Origin: Desulfuromonadaceae bacterium
Lineage (GTDB): Bacteria > Desulfobacterota > Desulfuromonadia > Desulfuromonadales > Syntrophotaleaceae
Assembly: GCA_021107335.1 (NCBI GenBank)
Contig: JAIOSZ010000238.1
Coordinates: 1 to 19,217, forward strand
Length of the DNA: 19,217 bases
Direction of reading: 5' to 3'
The position numbers and the translations under genes were made by a program. The notes under the pieces were generated by a model, which saw only the letters and a list, made by a program, of their open reading frames with translations, had not been told where the DNA came from and searched no databases. Of the stretch, positions 15,213 through 19,217 are shown in pieces (the stretch's first letter is position 1; every line of letters begins with the position of its first letter).

Positions 15213-16901
15213 TTATTCGATAGGGATGTCTATGGGAACATCAATCATCTCCACCCAGAAAGTACTTCCGCCGCCAGGGGTTTCTTCTACCCAGGCTCGT
15301 CCTTCAAAAAGTCTAGCAACCTTCTGTACCGTGGCCAGGCCAATCCCGGTCCCTTTTTCATTTTTTCCTGTTGTGCCTCGGTAGAATACCTCAAAGATGC
15401 GACTGCGCTCTTCTATCGGGATGCCCGGGCCGTAATCGCGAACGTAGAGTCGCACCGTCTCGCCCTTTCTTTCGCCTCCCACCTCAATAACGTCTCCCGG
15501 CTTACACCCGTATCGTATTGCGTTTCCTATAAGATTTTGGAAAACCTGAGCCAATAGTGTCCTCGGCACCCGCAGAGTTGGCAGGGCACCGATCGCCACA
15601 GCCGCCCCGGCCTCGGTGACTATCTCGGCAAGTCCGCAGACCACATCACTGACGACCTCTCCAGTGTTCAACGGTTCGGCTGGCTGCTCGATTTGTCCAA
15701 TCTTGGCCAAGACGAGAAGATCCTCCATCAACTCCACCATTCTTATCCCTGAGTCATAGATTAAGGACAGGGAGTTAAGCTCCTGCTCATCCAGTCGATC
15801 TCGTAAACTTTTTTGCAAAAGGTCAGCGTAGCCAAGAATGACGGTCAAGGGAGTGCGAAGGTCATGACTGACGGTATAGGTGAAGGTTTCCAACTCCCCG
15901 TTAGCCGCCCTCAATCTTTCTTCGCTTTGACGCAAGTCACTCTCTGCTTTTTTTCGATCCGTGATGTCGTGTACGATCGAATAAAGCAGGTTTTTGCCAC
16001 GGATGGTATGTGAACTACTGAAAACTTCCACATCACGGATTGTTCCGTTGGCAAGTCGGTGGCGAAACTGAAAACAGCGCCGTTGTTCCGAGCTGACCCT
16101 GTCCATTGCCTGAAAAACTTGGTCGGGGGGCAGGATGTTAAGATCAAAAATCTTTATATGGGTCAGTTCCTCCTTGCTATAGCCATAGAAGGAACATGCG
16201 GCCAAGTTGGCATCCACAATGGCAGCGGTCTCCGGGTCTATGAAAATCATGGCCGCGCAATTCTTCTCAAAAAAAGCGCGATATTGTTGATCTCGTTCCT
16301 CTGTCAAGTTGCGTTCGGTGATGTCCTCGTAGGTGCCAAGAATGCCGATCACCTGGCCTTTGCCATTGCGCAAAGGGATCTTGTTGGTGTCTACCAATAC
16401 TTGCTTACCACTTGCCTGGAGCTGTGACTCGGCGATATGAAGCTCGGGTGTCTCGGATTCAATCACCCGGTGGTCGCACTCCCGGTAGAAATCGGCTTCT
16501 TCCTTTGTCCAGGGCAAGTCATAGTCGGTTTTGCCGACCAGGTCCTGGGGGGTCTCAACCCCCGCGGCCCGAGCGAAGTTGCGATTACAACCGAGGTAGA
16601 TGGAATCACGATCTTTCCAGAAGACGTACTGGGGGATATAGTCAAGGACCAGCTGCAGCATTTGCTGCGACTCCCGTAACTGGCCCTCGGCCTCCTCGCG
16701 CAGCATAATATCCTGTTGCAGGCATAGGTTTGCCCGATTCAGTTCGGTTGTTCGTTCGGCTACCAACTCTTCGAGATGATCTTTGTATCTTTTAAGCGTT
16801 GTCTCGGTGAGCTTGCGCTCGATAATTTCATGATTCAACTCATCGCGTGAAGCTGTCACCTCTTTAAGGTTGACCACCATCTGGTTGAAGGAACGGGAAA
16901 G
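15213..16901 (-). CDS. Sensor histidine kinase, 3' part (PAS-PAS-HisKA-HATPase) after in-frame TAG
   Basis: This is the cytoplasmic half of a membrane histidine kinase, in the same frame as the upstream part and separated from it only by a TAG at 16904-16902. After the end of the HAMP domain (LSRSFNQM) comes a coiled coil. A PAS domain follows ([20 protein letters not shown] to [11 protein letters not shown]), then a second PAS ([18 protein letters not shown] to [11 protein letters not shown]). HisKA contains the phospho-acceptor His in [10 protein letters not shown] (about residue 776 of the joined protein). The ATPase domain has its N-box in [13 protein letters not shown]1 in DYGPGIP and G2 in GTGIGLATV. 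All catalytic boxes are intact. An internal ATG at 16880 exists without a clear ribosome binding site. The final stop at 15215-15213 is itself TAG, and the terminator lies just beyond. No response regulator gene is adjacent. Confidence 0.88.
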   Translation of the reverse strand, partial: LSRSFNQMVVNLKEVTASRDELNHEIIERKLTETTLKRYKDHLEELVAERTTELNRANLCLQQDIMLREEAEGQLRESQQMLQLVLDYIPQYVFWKDRDSIYLGCNRNFARAAGVETPQDLVGKTDYDLPWTKEEADFYRECDHRVIESETPELHIAESQLQASGKQVLVDTNKIPLRNGKGQVIGILGTYEDITERNLTEERDQQYRAFFEKNCAAMIFIDPETAAIVDANLAACSFYGYSKEELTHIKIFDLNILPPDQVFQAMDRVSSEQRRCFQFRHRLANGTIRDVEVFSSSHTIRGKNLLYSIVHDITDRKKAESDLRQSEERLRAANGELETFTYTVSHDLRTPLTVILGYADLLQKSLRDRLDEQELNSLSLIYDSGIRMVELMEDLLVLAKIGQIEQPAEPLNTGEVVSDVVCGLAEIVTEAGAAVAIGALPTLRVPRTLLAQVFQNLIGNAIRYGCKPGDVIEVGGERKGETVRLYVRDYGPGIPIEERSRIFEVFYRGTTGKNEKGTGIGLATVQKVARLFEGRAWVEETPGGGSTFWVEMIDVPIDIPIE

Positions 16902-18191
16902 CTAGCCGATTTCATCCTGGCCAGTGACATTGAGCTGCAAGTCGAGTTGCCCCTGGCCAATACGATCAAAAATGGCCACAGCCTCATCCAGCGGCCGGAC
17001 AATGCCACGGGTGACATAATAGCCTATCAGCAGCGACAGGACGATAACGACCGCCGCTACCCAGGCAATCCATTCGATCATATGCGCCAAGGGACTGGCC
17101 ATGCGCTGCTGAATTTGGGCATAGTCATCGTTGTAAGCGGTGACCATAATGACCCAGTCCCAAGGCTCGAAGTAGGCAATAGATGCGCTCTTGCGCCGCG
17201 GTTGGGTCTCACCAGGGTTTTGCCAGGGGTATTTATAATACAGGGTGGGGGTCACCTTGTCGGGCTGATCGCTGCCAAGGCTGGGCGCCTTGTCGATAAC
17301 CAACCGAAAAGACTTGAGACTGGGGTCATCGCCTTTAAAAACATCTTCTCCGTCCCGCTGGCCGCCCTTGGAAATGAGGTACTTTCCGCGCTGCTCGCCC
17401 TGTGCCCCAATAACTGCCACATAGCCGCTCTTGCCGATGACGATATCCTGAATAACGCGCCTCAAGCTAGCGACACTCTCATGCTTCTTACCCACGTACA
17501 GGGCGCCGACTACCCTACTGCCGCTGGCATCCCAGAGTGGCTGATAACCGGTCTGATACCAGTCATTTACTACATAGGCGCGGCCGGAAAAAACTTCCCC
17601 CCGCAACAGAGTTTCGATCACCGGATTGGGTGAACCGTCAGGGTTGAAGCGGGGAATATAGGTACCTATGGCGCGACTGCCGTCCAGACTGGGAACCGTG
17701 GTGGCGACCCGCAGCATATCCCCGGCTTCGTTAATGCGCTGAAATACGGTACAGGTCATCCCTTGCAGCTCAGAAACCTCGTCAACGAGAGGGGTCGGCA
17801 CGGTCGAATCCGTATTGTGCCCAAGCCAATGACCGTTGTATTTCACCTTTGGCAAAACCACCCGATGGCTTTCGCCGGAAAATTGATTGACCGCCTGCCA
17901 AGTGAAGGAATCAGGGCCGTTGAAATCTAAATGTCCCCGGCGAACACCGAGTTCCATGGCCACCTTCAGGCCATGAGCGAGCATCTGATCCAGAGATTCT
18001 TCTATGGCCCGGCACATGATATATACATCCTGGGCCACTCTTTTGGTTTCGCTACGCACGAACTGCTCGACTTCCGTGCCGACATTCCGCTCTAAAATCT
18101 TTTTCTGATATAATGCGACGCCGAAAATGGAGGCAGCAGCCAAAAGGACCAACAGCATCGCCATCCCGGTTATTTTTGTCCTGATCTTCAT
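16902..18191 (-). CDS. Sensor histidine kinase, 5' part (Cache sensor, transmembrane, HAMP) ending at in-frame TAG
   Basis: The ATG at 18191 has AAGGA 6 bases upstream. The frame encodes 429 residues: a membrane segment at about 7-27, a large periplasmic double-Cache (Cache3/Cache2-type) ligand domain at about 30-360, a second membrane segment at about 370-392 and the HAMP linker (RGIVRPLDEAVAIFDRIG...). The Cache region contains GTYIPRFNPDGSPNPVIETL, NDWYQTGYQPLWDASG and VIGKSGYVAVIGAQGEQ, as in chemoreceptor small-molecule sensors. The frame stops at TAG 16904-16902 after GQDEIG. HAMP domains usually continue DEIGQL, so the stop replaces a Gln codon. Without readthrough the product would be a receptor-like fragment with no kinase domain. 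The ligand is unknown; the family often senses small organic acids or amino acids. Confidence 0.88.
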   Translation of the reverse strand: MKIRTKITGMAMLLVLLAAASIFGVALYQKKILERNVGTEVEQFVRSETKRVAQDVYIMCRAIEESLDQMLAHGLKVAMELGVRRGHLDFNGPDSFTWQAVNQFSGESHRVVLPKVKYNGHWLGHNTDSTVPTPLVDEVSELQGMTCTVFQRINEAGDMLRVATTVPSLDGSRAIGTYIPRFNPDGSPNPVIETLLRGEVFSGRAYVVNDWYQTGYQPLWDASGSRVVGALYVGKKHESVASLRRVIQDIVIGKSGYVAVIGAQGEQRGKYLISKGGQRDGEDVFKGDDPSLKSFRLVIDKAPSLGSDQPDKVTPTLYYKYPWQNPGETQPRRKSASIAYFEPWDWVIMVTAYNDDYAQIQQRMASPLAHMIEWIAWVAAVVIVLSLLIGYYVTRGIVRPLDEAVAIFDRIGQGQLDLQLNVTGQDEIG

Positions 18192-18758
18192 ACGGCATCC
18201 TTGTTGTGAATCACCGACTAAGTTACTGCTCGACTACTGTAAGACACCCTGGATTCAATTCATAAGTGCAACTCTATTTGTTTGGTTTGAAGGATAAGCG
18301 ACGAGTCGCTCACTGCTTCCTTTGTCGACCAAAGTCAGAGAATCACGATGAGTCCACACCGTTTACTCGAAGTAAAAAAAACGAAATATAGCGCGTCCGG
18401 TCCCTTGAAGACAAGCTTGGCGTTATGCAGGCTGACTATTTTTCAGCAGTTTTATTGTGTCTTTTGAGGTGGATGGCCCTGTTTTACTAGATAACTTTCA
18501 TATGTGCGACTCAACGAAGGCAGAAATGTGCAACATATTGTTCTAGGTTGTTTACAGCGGTCAGGTGAGGTTGAAAACTAGATTTTTATGACTCCTGATC
18601 TATCAGACACTATACTCAACAAACGACCTCACGTCAGGTTGTGCTTTCCACTGAATATTCGGTATGCTGATAGTGTAGGTATCTCAACTGGCGGATTTTG
18701 CGAGCGCATTAAAGATGCCTGCCAACCAAAACACAACCTGCACGAACAGGAGTCGGTC
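18192..18758. other. Intergenic region between the kinase and the carbinolamine dehydratase gene
   Basis: This is divergent spacing of about 570 bases, visibly more AT-rich than the flanking genes. No convincing coding frame is present. A frame upstream of the dehydratase (from 18588) is judged to be chance extension. Only two signals can be pointed to: the kinase ribosome binding site at 18202-18198 and a modest promoter candidate at 18639-18668. A 7-base inverted repeat GTGAGGT/ACCTCAC lies around 18565 and 18627 but is not clearly meaningful. Confidence 0.4.
18639..18668 (+). promoter_or_regulatory. Weak promoter candidate for the dehydratase gene
   Basis: TTGTGC (18639-18644) and TATGCT (18663-18668) are spaced by 18 bases. 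Matches to consensus are 3/6 and 4/6. Transcription would start about 85 bases before the ATG at 18759. It is the best candidate in an AT-rich stretch where chance matches are common. Confidence 0.3.
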
Positions 18759-19097
18759 ATGGAAAACTTATGCGAATTAACGTGCGAGGCCTGTCGAAAA
18801 GGCGCCCCCCGGGCCACTTCGGATGAGATCGCGCAGTTTCGGCCGCAGATTCCCGAGTGGGAGATTCTGACCGTCTGCGGCATTGAGGTGCTGAGTCGAG
18901 CCTACAAGTTCGGCAACTTTGCCGAGGCCCTAGCCTTTACTAACCGCGTGGGCGAACTGGCCGAGGCCGAGGGGCATCATCCGGAGATTCTTACTGAATG
19001 GGGCAAGGTGACGGTGCGGTGGTATACACGCAAGATCAAGGGCCTGCACCGCAACGACCTGATCATGGCCGCCAAGACCGATGCCCTGCTGATCTGA
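18759..19097 (+). CDS. phhB: Pterin-4a-carbinolamine dehydratase
   Basis: This 112-residue protein matches the usual length of PhhB/DCoH. The enzyme dehydrates 4a-hydroxytetrahydropterin, recycling the pterin cofactor of aromatic amino acid hydroxylases or salvaging oxidised pterins. Family features are the N-terminal [37 protein letters not shown], the active-site [13 protein letters not shown] and [18 protein letters not shown]. The canonical third active-site His (the SH or TH before I-KGL) is Arg here ([10 protein letters not shown]), so activity could be altered. The start at ATG 18759 is chosen because AGGAG lies 7 bases upstream. A longer frame from 18588 adds 57 residues not expected in the family. 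No hydroxylase gene is adjacent. It appears to be monocistronic, followed by a terminator. Confidence 0.92.
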   Translation: MENLCELTCEACRKGAPRATSDEIAQFRPQIPEWEILTVCGIEVLSRAYKFGNFAEALAFTNRVGELAEAEGHHPEILTEWGKVTVRWYTRKIKGLHRNDLIMAAKTDALLI

Positions 19098-19125
19098 AAA
19101 GGGTTTATCATCCAACGCGAACAAT

Positions 19126-19156
19126 AAAAAAGGCTGTCGTTGGACGGCCTTTTTTT
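19126..19156. terminator. Intrinsic terminator after phhB
   Basis: AAAAAAGGCTGTC (19126-19138) pairs with 19143-19155 around loop GTTG, with one T-G wobble. It ends in a run of T on the + strand and is preceded by a run of A, which gives U's on the minus strand. It therefore probably terminates both phhB and a convergent minus-strand gene. Confidence 0.85.
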
Positions 19157-19161
19157 CGTAT

Positions 19162-19217
19162 CTATCTATGATTCAGAGCGCCGATCAGGCGTCGGATGGC
19201 TCGTTGAATTCGAAGCC
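19162..19217 (-). CDS. Probable 3' end of a minus-strand gene (partial, frame uncertain)
   Basis: The bidirectional terminator at 19126-19156 suggests a convergent gene entering from the right edge. Two frames are possible. One ends at TAG 19164-19162 with the helical tail IQRAIRRLIGALNHR. The other ends at TGA 19187-19185 with GFEFNEPSDA. Too little sequence is present to choose or to assign a family. Confidence 0.25.
   Translation of the reverse strand, partial: LRIQRAIRRLIGALNHR

Noticed and set aside
6416..15215. Complete reassignment of TAG to Gln in this genome
   Set aside because: TAG ends the nucleotidyltransferase gene (hairpin immediately after) and the kinase gene (terminator about 50 bases on). 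Both proteins have normal C-termini there.
18588..18758. Long N-terminal extension of the carbinolamine dehydratase
   Set aside because: It has no Shine-Dalgarno, is AT-rich like the intergenic DNA and is not expected in the family. ATG 18759 has AGGAG at 7 bases.
1..19217. CRISPR arrays, tRNA or rRNA genes, complete insertion sequences
   Set aside because: Reading through, I saw no regularly spaced repeats, cloverleaf or ribosomal signatures, or transposase with terminal repeats.

Overview
The window looks like chromosomal DNA of a moderately GC-rich Gram-negative bacterium. It is most likely a deltaproteobacterium of the Desulfuromonas/Geobacter/Pelobacter type. This is inferred from the PBP1b-type penicillin-binding protein with a coupled TPR lipoprotein, the nucleotidyltransferase/phosphomannomutase-like fusion, the GH57-GalT-GH13-GlgA cluster and the Cache/PAS histidine kinase. 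No rRNA, tRNA, CRISPR array or intact mobile element was seen.

Layout. 1-119: the 3' end of an unrecognised + strand gene, followed by a long perfect hairpin (151-195). 242-3051: a minus-strand pair, mrcB (bifunctional peptidoglycan synthase) and a downstream TPR lipoprotein whose GTG start overlaps the mrcB stop. 3052-3524: a divergent intergenic region with one good sigma70-type promoter in each direction. 3525-6418: a single-domain response regulator overlapping (ATGA) a large nucleotidyltransferase/hexapeptide/phosphomannomutase-like fusion. 6419-6695: a terminator-like hairpin, then a non-coding leader that can fold in mutually exclusive ways. 6696-14916: a tight + strand glycan cluster of GH57 amylase, galT-like, a large GH13 amylase, glgA and a 55-residue acidic protein, ended by a terminator at 15131-15164. 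15213-18191: a minus-strand membrane histidine kinase. 18759-19097: a pterin-4a-carbinolamine dehydratase with its own terminator. The last bases probably hold the end of a minus-strand gene.

The + strand cluster is an alpha-glucan (glycogen/maltodextrin) module. GlgA would elongate the polymer, the GH57 and GH13 enzymes would trim or rearrange it, and the GalT-like and nucleotidyltransferase proteins would handle sugar phosphates and nucleotide sugars. The receiver protein fused translationally to the nucleotidyltransferase suggests signal input into this pathway.

The main oddity is that two otherwise intact genes, glgA and the histidine kinase, are each cut by one in-frame TAG exactly where the family has glutamine (CAG to TAG). 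The GalT-like enzyme has Tyr (TAT) where the family's nucleophilic His (CAT) should be. All three are single C-to-T differences on the coding strand. TAG also serves as an apparently real stop at the ends of two other genes here, so wholesale codon reassignment is unlikely. Sequence error or damage, recent gene decay, or amber suppression remain open. Other points of interest are a catalytically degenerate phosphomannomutase half, a switch-like leader RNA before the GH57 gene, and a carbinolamine dehydratase with Arg at the position of a conserved His.
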